Shown here: in pieces, positions 1-8,187 of the stretch
How the letters are laid out: every line of letters starts with the position of its first letter
How positions within the stretch are numbered: position 1 is the stretch's first letter
Notes under the pieces: generated by a model
The model's input: the letters and a program-made list of their open reading frames with translations, nothing else
Database searches by the model: none
What the model was told of the DNA's origin: nothing
Program-made: the position numbers and the translations under genes
NCBI GenBank assembly: GCA_002256425.1
Contig: NKIZ01000001.1
Location: 1,895,001-1,959,000, forward strand
Direction of reading: 5' to 3'
Source of the DNA: Alphaproteobacteria bacterium PA2
GTDB lineage: Bacteria > Pseudomonadota > Alphaproteobacteria > Caulobacterales > Caulobacteraceae
DNA: 64,000 bases

Positions 1-88
1 GGAAGTTACGGGCATACCCGTCCTTCACGGTCACAACGTCCCCAAGGACGCCACGGCCTTCCACGCGTTCGAGCAGAATGACTTTCAT
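1..88 (-). CDS. rplI: 50S ribosomal protein L9, N-terminal part (runs off the window)
   Basis: The reverse strand from position 88 encodes [19 protein letters not shown] and continues with VKDGYARNF, the N-terminal RNA-binding domain of ribosomal protein L9. Only 29 codons are inside the window; the rest lies beyond base 1. It is the third gene of the rpsF-rpsR-rplI operon and starts 14 bases after the rpsR stop. L9 binds 23S rRNA at the base of the L1 stalk and affects frame maintenance. The identification is firm because the N-terminal signature is near invariant. Confidence 0.95.
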   Translation of the reverse strand, partial: MKVILLERVEGRGVLGDVVTVKDGYARNF

Positions 89-102
89 GGTTCTCTGGCC
101 CC

Positions 103-366
103 TTACTTCACGACGTAGGGCAGCAGGGCCAGGAAGCGCGCGCGCTTGATGGCCTTGGCCAGTTCACGCTGCTTCTTGGCCGAAACGGCGGTGATACGCG
201 ACGGCACGATCTTGCCACGCTCGGAGATGTAGCGCTGCAGGAGCTTGACGTCCTTGTAGTCGATCTTCGGTGCATTGGCGCCCGAGAACGGGCAGACCTT
301 GCGGCGACGGAAAAACGGGCGGCGGGCGCCGGCTGCGGCCGGAGCGGCGGAGGTTTCGTCGGTCAT
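103..366 (-). CDS. rpsR: 30S ribosomal protein S18
   Basis: The 87-residue product shows the S18 signature: a basic N-terminal arm ([15 protein letters not shown]), then [18 protein letters not shown] and a C-terminal basic helix ending [13 protein letters not shown]18 forms a heterodimer with S6 on the platform of the small subunit. The start is supported by a strong AGGAGG Shine-Dalgarno that overlaps the TAG stop of rpsF (378-380), so the two genes are probably translationally coupled. The Ala-rich N-terminal extension is common in alphaproteobacteria. Confidence 0.97.
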   Translation of the reverse strand: MTDETSAAPAAAGARRPFFRRRKVCPFSGANAPKIDYKDVKLLQRYISERGKIVPSRITAVSAKKQRELAKAIKRARFLALLPYVVK

Positions 367-377
367 TGTGATCCCTC

Positions 378-743
378 CTAGTACATTTCTTCGCGGCGCG
401 GTTCGCGCTCACGATCACGGTCGCGACGGGCGAGCACCGGGGACAGTTCCAGGTCGAGTTCCTCGACGCGGATGGTCATGTAGCGCAGCACGTCTTCATT
501 GATCGACAGCTGGCGCTCCAGTTCCTTGACGGCCGGCGCCGGAGCGTCCAGGGCCAGAAGGGAATAATGCCCCTTGCGGTTCTTCTTGATGCGATAGGTG
601 AGGTTACGAAGGCCCCAGTATTCGATCTTGGCGACGGAGCCGCCGAGCTCTTCGATGAGAGCCTTGATCGTGTCATTGAGGGCTTCAGCTTGTTGCGGCG
701 AGATATCCTGCCGCGAGATAACAACGTGCTCGTAGAGCGCCAT
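378..743 (-). CDS. rpsF: 30S ribosomal protein S6
   Basis: The 121-residue product begins [20 protein letters not shown] and contains the ferredoxin-like S6 core with [17 protein letters not shown] and a charged C-terminal tail rich in Arg and Glu. It is the first gene of the rpsF-rpsR-rplI operon. S6 pairs with S18 in the 30S platform. An AAGGGAAAAGGA purine stretch precedes the ATG. The 240 bases upstream, up to the divergent DUF2059 gene, should hold the operon promoter. Confidence 0.97.
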   Translation of the reverse strand: MALYEHVVISRQDISPQQAEALNDTIKALIEELGGSVAKIEYWGLRNLTYRIKKNRKGHYSLLALDAPAPAVKELERQLSINEDVLRYMTIRVEELDLELSPVLARRDRDREREPRREEMY

Positions 744-860
744 TTTGTCCTTTTCCCTTGTGGGAGGCGGCGCTTACGTCGGCGGGTGACCGGCGTCCGC
801 GATGGATCCTGCACGAGGCGACCGGGAGTTTCCCGACCCTTTGATGTTCCGTGCGCAAGA

Positions 861-883
861 CCGCCTTCCGTAGAAGAGGGCGG
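861..883 (-). promoter_or_regulatory. Leader hairpin upstream of rpsF (candidate)
   Basis: CCGCC at 861-865 pairs with GGCGG at 879-883, and the pairing can extend three further bases on the inside. In an rpsF transcript it would lie about 120 nt before the start codon. Many bacteria have an S6:S18-binding leader ahead of rpsF, and this is the only obvious hairpin in the right place. I cannot identify the conserved elements of that leader, so the assignment is tentative. Confidence 0.25.
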
Positions 884-912
884 CTGATAGGGGAAAACCC
901 GGGGAATGGCAA
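884..912 (-). promoter_or_regulatory. Candidate housekeeping promoter of rpsF-rpsR-rplI
   Basis: Reading the reverse strand, TTGCCAT (906-912) is followed after 14 bases by CCTATCAG (884-891). This resembles the Caulobacter housekeeping arrangement of TTGAC-like and GCTANAWC-like boxes 12-14 bases apart. The match is imperfect in both boxes. Its position between the divergent DUF2059 gene and rpsF is appropriate for the ribosomal operon. Confidence 0.3.
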
Positions 913-982
913 GGGCTTGGGGATTGCCGGCCATCCGGTTTGCGGGCAGTTTCCAGCCAAGACTCAATCAATGGTGGAAGAC

Positions 983-1492
983 ATGAAGATTTCTGCGCTG
1001 TTTGCGACCTGCATGCTGGCCTTAACCGCCGCAGCAACGTCGACCTGGGCTGCAGATGCGCCCGCCAAGCCGACTGCCCGGCAACTGGAGCTGGCCCATC
1101 GGTATATTCAGCTCATCCACATCGACAAATCCTATGGGGACGCCATGCGGGCCCTGGGGCCATCCATGCTTGCGAGCATGCCCAAGGGCGATGGTCGTGA
1201 TCCAGCGCTTCAGCAGAAGGTCCTGGAGGCCGTCAATGACGCGACCGCCGACCTGATGATTACCATCGTGAAGAAGATGGAACCGGTGATGGCCGAAATC
1301 TACACCGAGGAAGAGCTCTCGGATCTGGTGGTCTTCTATGAGAGCAAGACCGGCCGGGCACTGATCGACAAGCAGCCTCTCATGGTCGCGAAGATGGGAC
1401 CGATGATGCAGGAACTCGTGCCGCAGTTTCAGGCAAGTCTGCGGGAGAAGGTATGCGCCAAGGTTGATTGCAAGGCCCTGGATCGCAAATAG
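983..1492 (+). CDS. Exported DUF2059-domain protein
   Basis: The 169-residue product starts with a signal peptide (MKISALFATCMLALTAAAT, cleavage probably after ..STWAADA). The helical domain that follows has the DUF2059 pattern: MEPVMAEIYTEEELSDLVVFYES, then TGRALIDKQPLMVAKM. Family members are periplasmic proteins of unknown function. ATG at 983 places the signal peptide at the N-terminus; an in-frame ATG at 971 is an alternative. The C-terminus has two cysteines (CAKVDC) that could form a disulfide. The gene is divergent from rpsF and stands alone. Confidence 0.8.
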   Translation: MKISALFATCMLALTAAATSTWAADAPAKPTARQLELAHRYIQLIHIDKSYGDAMRALGPSMLASMPKGDGRDPALQQKVLEAVNDATADLMITIVKKMEPVMAEIYTEEELSDLVVFYESKTGRALIDKQPLMVAKMGPMMQELVPQFQASLREKVCAKVDCKALDRK

Positions 1493-1502
1493 CGGAGGCT
1501 GA

Positions 1503-1529
1503 CCGGCGGAGAGGAGGCCCCTCCGCCGG
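1503..1529. terminator. GC-rich hairpin between convergent genes
   Basis: CCGGCGGAG (1503-1511) pairs perfectly with CTCCGCCGG (1521-1529) around a 9-base loop. It lies between the stop of the DUF2059 gene and the stop of the convergent peroxiredoxin gene, so it could end transcripts from both sides. No T-run follows, so it may act with Rho or only protect 3' ends. Confidence 0.6.
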
Positions 1530-1538
1530 CTTCGCAGA

Positions 1539-2108
1539 CTACTTCTTGGGGTTCTTTGCGCGCCAGGCCTTGAGGCTGCTCATGGTCTGGTTGACGTGGT
1601 CGTCTGCGGCGAGGTTGTCGTAGGTTGAAATCACCTTGCCGTCGGGTGCGATCACGTAGGATGTGCGGGCCGACAGAGCCATCGGAACGGACATGCCTGC
1701 CATCTTCAGCGTCGAGTCATAGGACTTGGCGATAGCCGCGCCGTTATCGGCGGCGACCGGGAACTTGCCGCCACAATGTTCGGTTTCTGCGGAAAAGGCC
1801 GCCAGTTCCTTGGTCTTGCCTGCCGTGACGCCGATCAGGGTTGCGCCCTGGGCCTTGAACTCATCGGCGGCCTCTGAAAACAGGTGGGCCTCAAGATTGC
1901 AGCCCTTCGTGTAGGCCGAAGGGAAGAAGTACAGGACCACGGGGCCCTTCTTGCGGGCTTCAGCCAGGCTGAAGGTGAAAGGCTTTCCAGCGAGAAAAGC
2001 GGGCGCATTGAAGTCCGGGGCCTTGGCGCCTGGCGCAAGGGCGGCCAGGGCCGATGTTGCTGCTGCAGCGGACAGTGCGAGGGTGGTGAAAAGAGCAGTG
2101 CGGTTCAT
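1539..2108 (-). CDS. Exported peroxiredoxin (AhpC/TSA, PrxQ/BCP-like)
   Basis: The 189-residue product has an N-terminal signal peptide (TALFTTLALSAAAATSALA) and a thioredoxin-fold peroxiredoxin domain. VVLYFFPSAYTKGC puts the peroxidatic cysteine at about residue 70. The +5 cysteine usual in PrxQ is absent, but a second Cys near residue 112 (ETEHCGG) could be the resolving residue. It should reduce peroxides in the periplasm, with an unknown electron donor. Start at 2108 is supported by AGAGGAG upstream; longer readings would lose the signal peptide. It is divergent from purC. Confidence 0.85.
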   Translation of the reverse strand: MNRTALFTTLALSAAAATSALAALAPGAKAPDFNAPAFLAGKPFTFSLAEARKKGPVVLYFFPSAYTKGCNLEAHLFSEAADEFKAQGATLIGVTAGKTKELAAFSAETEHCGGKFPVAADNGAAIAKSYDSTLKMAGMSVPMALSARTSYVIAPDGKVISTYDNLAADDHVNQTMSSLKAWRAKNPKK

Positions 2109-2201
2109 GGGGGGATCTCCTCTTGCAGACACCATACGAACTAGACGACGGTTTGTCTTCGCGGCAAAGCCTGTGATCAGACAAGTTTTTGAGGTGGCGT
2201 G

Positions 2202-3161
2202 ATGACGGATCCCGCGGCGGGGCAGGTTCTGGCGGAAATTGACCTGCCCGAACTGCCCAACCACTACCATGGCAAGGTCCGTGACAATTACGATCTGCCT
2301 GACGGGCGGCGGATCATCATAGCATCTGACCGGCTGTCGGCGTTTGACCGCATCCTGACTTCGATTCCGTTCAAGGGCCAGGTGCTGACCCAGACGGCGC
2401 GATACTGGTTCGAGCAGACGGCCGACATCTGCCCCAATCACGTCCTCAGCTATCCGGATCCGAATGTGGTCGTGGGCCAGCGGCTCAACATTCTCCCGGT
2501 GGAGATGGTGGTTCGGGACTACCTTGCGGGGACAACTGGCACATCGATCCTGACCCTCTACAAGCAGGGGAGACGGGAAATGTACGGCCTGACCTTCCCC
2601 GATGGCCTTCGCGACAATGAGAGGCTGCCGGAGACGATCCTGACCCCGACCTCCAAGGAGTTCGATGGCGGCCACGATGAGCCCCTGTCACCGCAACAGA
2701 TCCTCGATCAGGGGCTGGTTTCCGCCCAGCAATGGGAAACCATGTCGACCTACGCCCTGGCCCTGTTCGCCCGCGGCAGGGAGATCGCTGCGCAGCGGGG
2801 ACTGATCCTGGTGGATACCAAGTATGAGTTCGGTCTCGATCCGCACGGACGGGTCATCCTCGCCGATGAAATCCATACCCCGGATTCAAGCCGCTACTGG
2901 TTCGCCGAAAGCTATCCTGAGGCTCTGGCGAACGGGAAACGTCCTCCCAGTTTTGACAAGGATTTTGTCAGGAGCTGGGTCGCAGAGCGCTGCGATCCCT
3001 ACAAGGACCCCATTCCGGAAATTCCGGCCAAGCTCATTGAGGAAACCTCCAGGGTCTACATTTCGGCCTTTGAAACCCTGACTGGCCTCGACTTTGAGCC
3101 CCCACCAGCGGGCGAAGTCGTTCATGATCGCATCCGTCGCAACCTCGCCCAGTTCTTCTGA
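2202..3161 (+). CDS. purC: Phosphoribosylaminoimidazole-succinocarboxamide synthase
   Basis: SAICAR synthase joins CAIR and aspartate with ATP in purine synthesis. The roughly 319-residue length and motifs [34 protein letters not shown] and LVDTKYEFG identify the longer, yeast-like type of PurC. GAGGTGG at 2191-2197 precedes two candidate starts, GTG at 2199 and ATG at 2202; I take the ATG. A different purine gene, purN, lies far away at 54.6 kb, so the pathway is dispersed. Confidence 0.95.
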   Translation: MTDPAAGQVLAEIDLPELPNHYHGKVRDNYDLPDGRRIIIASDRLSAFDRILTSIPFKGQVLTQTARYWFEQTADICPNHVLSYPDPNVVVGQRLNILPVEMVVRDYLAGTTGTSILTLYKQGRREMYGLTFPDGLRDNERLPETILTPTSKEFDGGHDEPLSPQQILDQGLVSAQQWETMSTYALALFARGREIAAQRGLILVDTKYEFGLDPHGRVILADEIHTPDSSRYWFAESYPEALANGKRPPSFDKDFVRSWVAERCDPYKDPIPEIPAKLIEETSRVYISAFETLTGLDFEPPPAGEVVHDRIRRNLAQFF

Positions 3162-3172
3162 AGACCGAACCT

Positions 3173-4465
3173 ATGATCCGAGCCCTTGGCCTCGCGGCCC
3201 TGCTTTTTGCGAGCTCCGCCAGCGCAGAGAACCTGGTTGTCCACGCTGGAACCCTGATTGACGGGACAGGCGCGGCGCCGCTGAGGAACGTCTCAATCCT
3301 GGTTCAGGGCGACCGTATCAAGGCGGTCTCCGATGGCTTTTCCAGTCCGGCCGGCTACCGGGTTGTCGATCTGTCGGGAGCCACCGTGCTGCCCGGCTTC
3401 ATTGACGCCCACATCCACATCGCCGCCAAATTGCCCAGCACCACCAATGCCACCGAGGACTGGGTGACACACTCCTCCCTGGACCGCGCCTTTGATGGCG
3501 CTGTCTATGCCAGGGCGATGCTGCAGCAGGGTTTCACTGCTGCCCGGGACGTGGGTGGATCGGATGACAGTGTCGCCGTGCGGAATGCCATTGACGCCGG
3601 AAAGATCCCGGGCCCCCGCCTTTGGGTCTCGCTGGAGGCTCTGGGGCCGACGGCGGGCCACGGCGACCCCCGCAGCGGCCTGGATCCATCCCTTTCCCAC
3701 CCGGGTTGGGAACAGGGCATTGTTGACACACCTGAACAGGCGCGGATCAGGGTGCGGGAACACAGGCGTCGTGGCGCCGATCTGATCAAGATCATGCCGT
3801 CAGGGGGTATTGCCTCCACCGGGGATGATCCCCGCCAGCAGCTCATGACCGACGCCGAGATGCAGACCGCGGTGGAAACCGCGCACAGCCTGGGCATGAA
3901 GGTGGCGGCGCATATCTATCCGGCAGGTGCTATCGAAGCCGCCGTGCGGGCAGGGGTCGACTCTGTGGAGCATGGGTCATTTGCAACCGATCAGACCTTC
4001 GCGTTGATGAAGGCCAGGGGAACCTATCTGGTGCCGACCCTGACGGTCTTCGATGTCTTCTATCGTGCGGCCAGCGAGCATCCTGAATTGCTGACGCCCG
4101 GGACAGCGGAAAAGGAGCTGGCGAATGACCTGTTACCGAAACAGAACATGCCCCGCGCGCTGAAGTCCGGTGTGAAGATCGCCTATGGTACGGATCTGGG
4201 GCAGGGGGATCACACCCTTGAATTCAGCCTGCTGACCGAAAGCGGCATGGCGCCCATGGACGCCATCCTCACCGCGACCCGCAATGCGGCCGATCTTCTC
4301 GGCGCCTCAGACAGGATTGGCGCTGTCGCGGCGGGCCGCTTCGCCGATCTCGTGGCGGTCAATGGCGACCCGATCAAGGACATCAGCCTGTTGCGACACG
4401 TGCAGTTCGTCATGAAGGGCGGCGTGATCTACCGGGCAGACGGCGCGCCGACGGCTATTCCCTAG
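3173..4465 (+). CDS. Exported metal-dependent amidohydrolase (prolidase/imidazolonepropionase-like)
   Basis: The 430-residue product has a signal peptide (MIRALGLAALLFASSASA) and the amidohydrolase fold. The metal-binding HxH is in DAHIHIA. Further signatures are LIKIMPSGG, AAHIYPAGAIEAA with VDSVEHGSF, and KIAYGTDLGQGDH with the catalytic Asp, followed by the late GRFADLVAVNGDP strand typical of the family. It probably cleaves amide or peptide bonds in the periplasm; substrate cannot be told from sequence. It starts 11 bases after purC but is unrelated to purine synthesis. Its TAG stop overlaps the convergent SRPBCC stop in a CTAG tetranucleotide. Confidence 0.85.
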   Translation: MIRALGLAALLFASSASAENLVVHAGTLIDGTGAAPLRNVSILVQGDRIKAVSDGFSSPAGYRVVDLSGATVLPGFIDAHIHIAAKLPSTTNATEDWVTHSSLDRAFDGAVYARAMLQQGFTAARDVGGSDDSVAVRNAIDAGKIPGPRLWVSLEALGPTAGHGDPRSGLDPSLSHPGWEQGIVDTPEQARIRVREHRRRGADLIKIMPSGGIASTGDDPRQQLMTDAEMQTAVETAHSLGMKVAAHIYPAGAIEAAVRAGVDSVEHGSFATDQTFALMKARGTYLVPTLTVFDVFYRAASEHPELLTPGTAEKELANDLLPKQNMPRALKSGVKIAYGTDLGQGDHTLEFSLLTESGMAPMDAILTATRNAADLLGASDRIGAVAAGRFADLVAVNGDPIKDISLLRHVQFVMKGGVIYRADGAPTAIP

Positions 4466-4965
4466 GCGGGAACCAGCCCCATCTTGGCCTTGTAGGCTTC
4501 CCGGGCTGCCTTGAAGTGTTCGAAGGGGAACTTGATCGAGACCCCCTCCAGCGTCGCCGCCAGCATTTCGAGATGAGCCTCCCAGCCGGCGCAGGACCTG
4601 GCTATGTCCTCGCTGGCCGGCATGGTCAGGGTCAGGGAGAGCTGGGCCTTGCCGTCATAGGTCGAGACTTCCCAGCGAAGGGGACGAAGGGTGTCGCCGT
4701 CGCCGCTCCAGGAGTATTCCAGCAGGCGGCCCGGTGAGTAGGCTGAAACCTGGCTGCGGATGACAATTCCGCTGTCGCCGAAATCAAGATTGACATGGCC
4801 GCCCAGGAACATCTGGATCTCGCCTGGGGCAAGCCATTGGGCGAGCAGGTCGGAACGGGTGAGCGCGGCCCATACAGCCTGGGTTGGGTGGTCAAAAGTG
4901 CGGGAAAAGATCGCTTCGGCCTCATCGCCGCAGATCGAGATTTCGCCGAGCCTGAACGTCGTCAT
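4462..4965 (-). CDS. SRPBCC-fold protein (AHSA1/START-like)
   Basis: The 167-residue product has the AHSA1-type signature: AIFSRTFDHPTQAVWAALT near the N-terminus, LLAQWLAP, GRLLEYSW and a C-terminal helix with GWEAHLEML. Such proteins have a hydrophobic cavity and bind lipids or act as co-chaperones or polyketide-type cyclases; the ligand here is unknown. ATG at 4965 is preceded by GGAGAG; an upstream TTG would add five residues without a better ribosome-binding site. It is convergent with the amidohydrolase. Confidence 0.82.
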   Translation of the reverse strand: MTTFRLGEISICGDEAEAIFSRTFDHPTQAVWAALTRSDLLAQWLAPGEIQMFLGGHVNLDFGDSGIVIRSQVSAYSPGRLLEYSWSGDGDTLRPLRWEVSTYDGKAQLSLTLTMPASEDIARSCAGWEAHLEMLAATLEGVSIKFPFEHFKAAREAYKAKMGLVPA

Positions 4966-5069
4966 GACACTCTCCAGCAATGCTTCATGCCAGGGGGATT
5001 TGAGGCTCGTCAGGCGTGACGCGCCTTGATCAAGGTCAAGGGCTGCTCGACACGGCAGGATTTTCTGGC

Positions 5070-5867
5070 ATGTATCCCGCCATGGAAAATCAGCCTTTTT
5101 ACGTTCGCGAGGGGGATCATTTCATTCCCCAGGATTCTGGTCGTGGTCCCTGGGGCAACCGATCGCTGCATGGCCGGGTTGTCATCGGCCTGCTGGGGCA
5201 TGGGCTGGAGGAAGCCTTCGGTTCAGACGAGTTCACGCCGGCCCGACTGACCGTCGACATGTACAAGCTGCCCGGGTTTGAACCTGTGGAGATCCGGACC
5301 ACCCTGATCCGGGAAGGCGGCCGTATCCGCATGACCGAAGCTGAGTTCGTCTCTGGCGGCGTCAGCATGGCCAAGGCCAGCTGCCAGTTCCTGCGTCGCA
5401 CCGAGAATCCCGAAGGCACCACCTGGAGCCCGCCTAACTGGGATGCGCCCATGCCCGAGACCATTGAGCCCCTGCCCAATACGCGCTCTCCCATGGGCGG
5501 CATGTGGGCCACCCGGCAGATTGCCGGTGGCTTTGGCGAGCCGGGTCCAAGGAAGATCTGGATGAGTGAAGTTCGTGAGCTTGTGGCCGGCAAGCCACTA
5601 ACGCCCTTCCAGCGGGTCGCGGTGGCGGCTGATTTCTGCAGCCCCTTCGCAAATGCGTCCAGGGACAAGGGGCTGGCCTACATCAATACCGACGTCACGG
5701 TTTATCTTCATCGCGCCATGGTCGGCGAATGGGTCGGCTTTGAGACGGTGAACCACCATGCAACCGACGGCGTCGCCATTGGCGAGACCTGGCTCTACGA
5801 CCGGGAGGGCCCGATCGGCACGGCGACCTGCGCCGCCCTGGCCCAGAAACGGCTGGCGCCCAAATAG
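5070..5867 (+). CDS. Acyl-CoA thioesterase-like hotdog protein (TesB-like)
   Basis: The 265-residue protein has two hotdog-like halves. The first contains GPWGNRSLHGRVVIGLLGHGLE and the second TDVTVYLHRAMVGEWVGFE followed by DGVAIGETWLYDREGPIGTA, matching TesB-like thioesterase domains. It likely hydrolyses acyl-CoA thioesters of unknown chain type. ATG at 5070 has AGGA nine bases upstream; an in-frame ATG at 5082 is possible. Its stop directly abuts the convergent SDR stop at 5868. Confidence 0.8.
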   Translation: MYPAMENQPFYVREGDHFIPQDSGRGPWGNRSLHGRVVIGLLGHGLEEAFGSDEFTPARLTVDMYKLPGFEPVEIRTTLIREGGRIRMTEAEFVSGGVSMAKASCQFLRRTENPEGTTWSPPNWDAPMPETIEPLPNTRSPMGGMWATRQIAGGFGEPGPRKIWMSEVRELVAGKPLTPFQRVAVAADFCSPFANASRDKGLAYINTDVTVYLHRAMVGEWVGFETVNHHATDGVAIGETWLYDREGPIGTATCAALAQKRLAPK

Positions 5868-6671
5868 TCAGCCGATCCGGCTGGACATGCCGCCGTCCAC
5901 CGGCAGGACGACGCCGGTGATGAATGCAGCCTCATCCGACGCCAGGAAGAGGGCGGCGTAGGCCGTGTCCCATGCCGTGCCCATCTTGCCCCCCAGGGGG
6001 ACCCTGGCGTTGCGGGCGGCCCGCACGGCCTCCTGCTCCTGACCCGAGGCCTGGGCAATGCCGGCCACCGCCATTGGCGTGTCCATAAGGCCCATGGCCA
6101 CAGCATTGCATCGGACGCCCTTCGACGCATTGGCCTGGGCGACGCTGGTGGTCAGGCGGTTCACCCCGGCCTTGGTGACTTCATAGGCCAGCTGATTGCC
6201 TCCGGCGATTCCAGCCAGTGACGAGATATTGACGATGGCGCCGTGTCCCTGCCCGCGGAATACGGGCAGGAAGGCCTTTGTGGTCAGCCACATGCCCTTG
6301 AGATTGACCTGCACAATCTGGTCAAATGCGTCCTCGGTCAGGCGATGGGCAGGACCGTCTCCGCGGCCGCCTATGCCAACATTGTTGACCAGAATGTCCA
6401 GGCTACCCAAGGCTTTGAGGGCCTGGTCCGGAAGGTCGTCGCACTCTGCTGGCCTGGTGACATCCACCGACAGAGCCAGCGCATCGCCGCCTTCAGAGCG
6501 GATCATTGCGGCAGTCTCTTCGGCCCGATCGAAAATGCGGTCTGCACACAATATGCGGGCGCCTTCCCGGGCAAAGAGGATTGAGATGGCCCGTCCATTG
6601 CCAACCGTGTCTCCGGGCGTCTGGCCCGCGCCGATCACGACGACCGATTTGCCGGCGAGGCGACCGCTCAT
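5868..6671 (-). CDS. Short-chain dehydrogenase/reductase
   Basis: The 267-residue product is a classical SDR: VIGAGQTPGDTVGNGRA is the TGxxxGxG-type cofactor loop in variant form, NNVGIGG follows beta4, S at NISSLAG and Y/K at YEVTKAG form the catalytic set, and GVVLPVDGG is at the C-terminus. The cofactor loop starts IGAGQTPGD instead of TGAASGIG. ATG at 6671 with AAGGGG upstream is chosen over an upstream TTG. It starts 2 bases after the AhpD-like gene stop, so the two form an operon. Substrate unknown. Confidence 0.88.
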   Translation of the reverse strand: MSGRLAGKSVVVIGAGQTPGDTVGNGRAISILFAREGARILCADRIFDRAEETAAMIRSEGGDALALSVDVTRPAECDDLPDQALKALGSLDILVNNVGIGGRGDGPAHRLTEDAFDQIVQVNLKGMWLTTKAFLPVFRGQGHGAIVNISSLAGIAGGNQLAYEVTKAGVNRLTTSVAQANASKGVRCNAVAMGLMDTPMAVAGIAQASGQEQEAVRAARNARVPLGGKMGTAWDTAYAALFLASDEAAFITGVVLPVDGGMSSRIG

Positions 6672-6673
6672 CT

Positions 6674-7243
6674 TCAAAACCCCTTTAGGTCGGGATCAAG
6701 GGTCTGCCCCTCGTCAAGTTGCACCCCGAAGCTGTTCAGGATCATCGACACCTGGGTGTACTGACCAGCGGTGAAGACCACATCCATGCACTGCTTGTCC
6801 GAGAAATGCGCCTTCAAGGCGGTCCAGGTGGGCGTGGTGATGAACTGGTCGTGGTGGAGCTCATCGGCCGCCTTCAGAAGGGCCTGATCGGAAGGGCTCC
6901 AGCCAGGAGCGTCGGCGCCGACCTTGATCCTGGAGATCTCGTCGTCTGTCAGGCCATCGCGCTTTCCGATGGCGACATGCTGTGTCCATTCATAGCCGGA
7001 CCGACACAGGAAACCGATCCGCAATATGACGATCTCGCGATCCCGGGCCGGCAGGTCATTGCGGCGCGACAGGACATAATTGCCCCATGCCAGGAAGCCC
7101 TTGGCAGCCTTGGGAGCGTTGACCATGGTCCGGAAGATGTTCAGCACCCGCCCAGTCGCCGCCATGGGGGCGAGGATTTCAGCCTGGTCCGCGTCAAGGT
7201 TGTTGTCGGCCAGCGGCGCAATGCGCGGTGAAGTCAGTCGCAT
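6674..7243 (-). CDS. Carboxymuconolactone decarboxylase/AhpD-family protein
   Basis: The 189-residue all-helical protein shows REIVILRIGFLCRSGYEWTQHVAIG, the CMD/AhpD core with a single cysteine plus Glu-Trp-x-x-His in place of CxxC. Loss of the second cysteine makes peroxidase-reductant activity of the AhpD type unlikely. Many such proteins sit next to SDRs in catabolic operons, as here. Substrate unknown. Confidence 0.85.
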   Translation of the reverse strand: MRLTSPRIAPLADNNLDADQAEILAPMAATGRVLNIFRTMVNAPKAAKGFLAWGNYVLSRRNDLPARDREIVILRIGFLCRSGYEWTQHVAIGKRDGLTDDEISRIKVGADAPGWSPSDQALLKAADELHHDQFITTPTWTALKAHFSDKQCMDVVFTAGQYTQVSMILNSFGVQLDEGQTLDPDLKGF

Positions 7244-7314
7244 GTGGTTTCCCCCCTGTGGTTGGCATAAGCCTACAGGGCGGAGGGGAGGGGATTCAAA
7301 CCCTCATTGTAGTC

Positions 7315-7458
7315 CTAGGCTGGCAGATGCTTGACCATGCGCAGCAGCATGGGAGCCACCTGCAACAGAACGAGCAGACCAAACCCGACGATCATGATCC
7401 GCCCGAACAGCCTGTTGCGGGCCTGGCGCCTGACTTCGTCGGCCTGGGGATCGTCCAT
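7315..7458 (-). CDS. Small single-span membrane protein, 47 residues
   Basis: The reverse strand from ATG (7456-7458) to TAG (7315-7317) encodes 47 residues. A charged N-terminus (MDDPQADEVRRQARNRLFGR) is followed by one hydrophobic helix (IMIVGFGLLVLLQVAPMLL) and a short basic tail. GGAT precedes the start by eight bases. The acidic/basic amphipathic head plus one transmembrane span, and codon use like neighbouring genes, suggest a real small protein. Its function is unknown. It lies between the AhpD-like gene and cspA on the same strand. Confidence 0.55.
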   Translation of the reverse strand: MDDPQADEVRRQARNRLFGRIMIVGFGLLVLLQVAPMLLRMVKHLPA

Positions 7459-7531
7459 GTCGTTACATCCTGAAGCGCTCTGAGCGCATGCAATAGGCGG
7501 TCAGGTCGCCTCTGCCAATGGCGCAAAGAAA

Positions 7532-7561
7532 AGGGACCGACACCGCGAAGCGTCGGTCCCT
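7532..7561 (-). terminator. Intrinsic terminator of cspA
   Basis: AGGGACCGAC (7532-7541) pairs perfectly with GTCGGTCCCT (7552-7561) around a 10-base loop. In the cspA transcript, read on the reverse strand, the hairpin is followed by TTTTCTTTG, a good U-rich tail. It lies 37 bases past the cspA stop. Confidence 0.85.
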
Positions 7562-7597
7562 GAATGTCGTCTGCAGCCAGGGCTGCAGGCGGAATTC

Positions 7598-7807
7598 TTA
7601 GGCGTTCTTCAGTTGGACAGCGCTTTCCTTGCCCGAACGCTGATCGCGCTCGAGTTCGTAGGAAACGGTTTGACCTTCATGCAGGCCATTCAGGTCCGAA
7701 CGTTCAACGGCCGAGATGTGCACGAACACGTCCTTGCCGCCGTCAGTGGGTTGAATGAAGCCGAAGCCCTTGGTGGTGTTGAACCATTTGACAGTACCGG
7801 TAGCCAT
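7598..7807 (-). CDS. cspA: Cold-shock protein (CspA family)
   Basis: The 69-residue product starts [20 protein letters not shown] and has both RNA-binding motifs, KGFGFI (RNP1) and VFVHIS (RNP2). It is a single cold-shock domain of normal length that binds single-stranded RNA or DNA. ATG at 7807 follows CGGAGG. A GC-rich hairpin lies in the leader (7834-7853) and a strong terminator follows. The gene symbol denotes the family; which paralogue this is cannot be told. Confidence 0.95.
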   Translation of the reverse strand: MATGTVKWFNTTKGFGFIQPTDGGKDVFVHISAVERSDLNGLHEGQTVSYELERDQRSGKESAVQLKNA

Positions 7808-7833
7808 TTTCAGCCTCCGTAGTGGGTGCGAAA

Positions 7834-7853
7834 CCGCCGGAAGAGCCCGGCGG
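7834..7853 (-). promoter_or_regulatory. Hairpin in the cspA 5' leader
   Basis: CCGCCGG (7834-7840) pairs perfectly with CCGGCGG (7847-7853) around a 6-base loop. It lies about 26 bases upstream of the cspA start codon. Cold-shock mRNAs often carry structured leaders that control translation with temperature; whether this hairpin does so is inference. Confidence 0.4.
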
Positions 7854-8187
7854 AGATCGAATCTGAAAAGGTCGGCTTTCAAACATCCCGCGCGAGCGAG
7901 TGGGCTTAAAGGAGCGTTGCGCAGCAGAGATCGATGTCTCTAGTTTAAATACTAATCCAGAAAATACTAGAAGGCGGGTCAGATATTTTTACGCGTAAGG
8001 AAATCGTTCTGAAATGTGGTGAACGGCAGGGCATGTAAAATGCCAATTGTCCAAGATTGAAGTGTGAATTTTATCTTATTTCGCGCATAGTGCAATTTAG
8101 GCTGGCTCTCGGACGCGGCGGCGAAAAGCGCCCCGTAACCTCGGATATCTCGCCGAAACGTCTGGCATAAGCCTCCAAAGGACCCGA
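7854..8187. other. AT-rich intergenic region with direct repeats, between cspA and a hypothetical gene
   Basis: This divergent region of about 330 bases holds no gene I can support. It includes an AT-rich block at 7940-7990 with a direct repeat AAATACTA (7947-7954 and 7962-7969, 15 bases apart) and a small GGCAT/ATGCC hairpin (8030-8044). It should contain promoters for cspA on the reverse strand and for the hypothetical gene at 8188 on the forward strand. I could not place -35/-10 boxes with confidence. Confidence 0.4.

Noticed and set aside
476..967. Reverse-strand frame across rpsF and its upstream region
   Set aside because: It overlaps rpsF in another frame and has low-complexity Arg/Ser translation.
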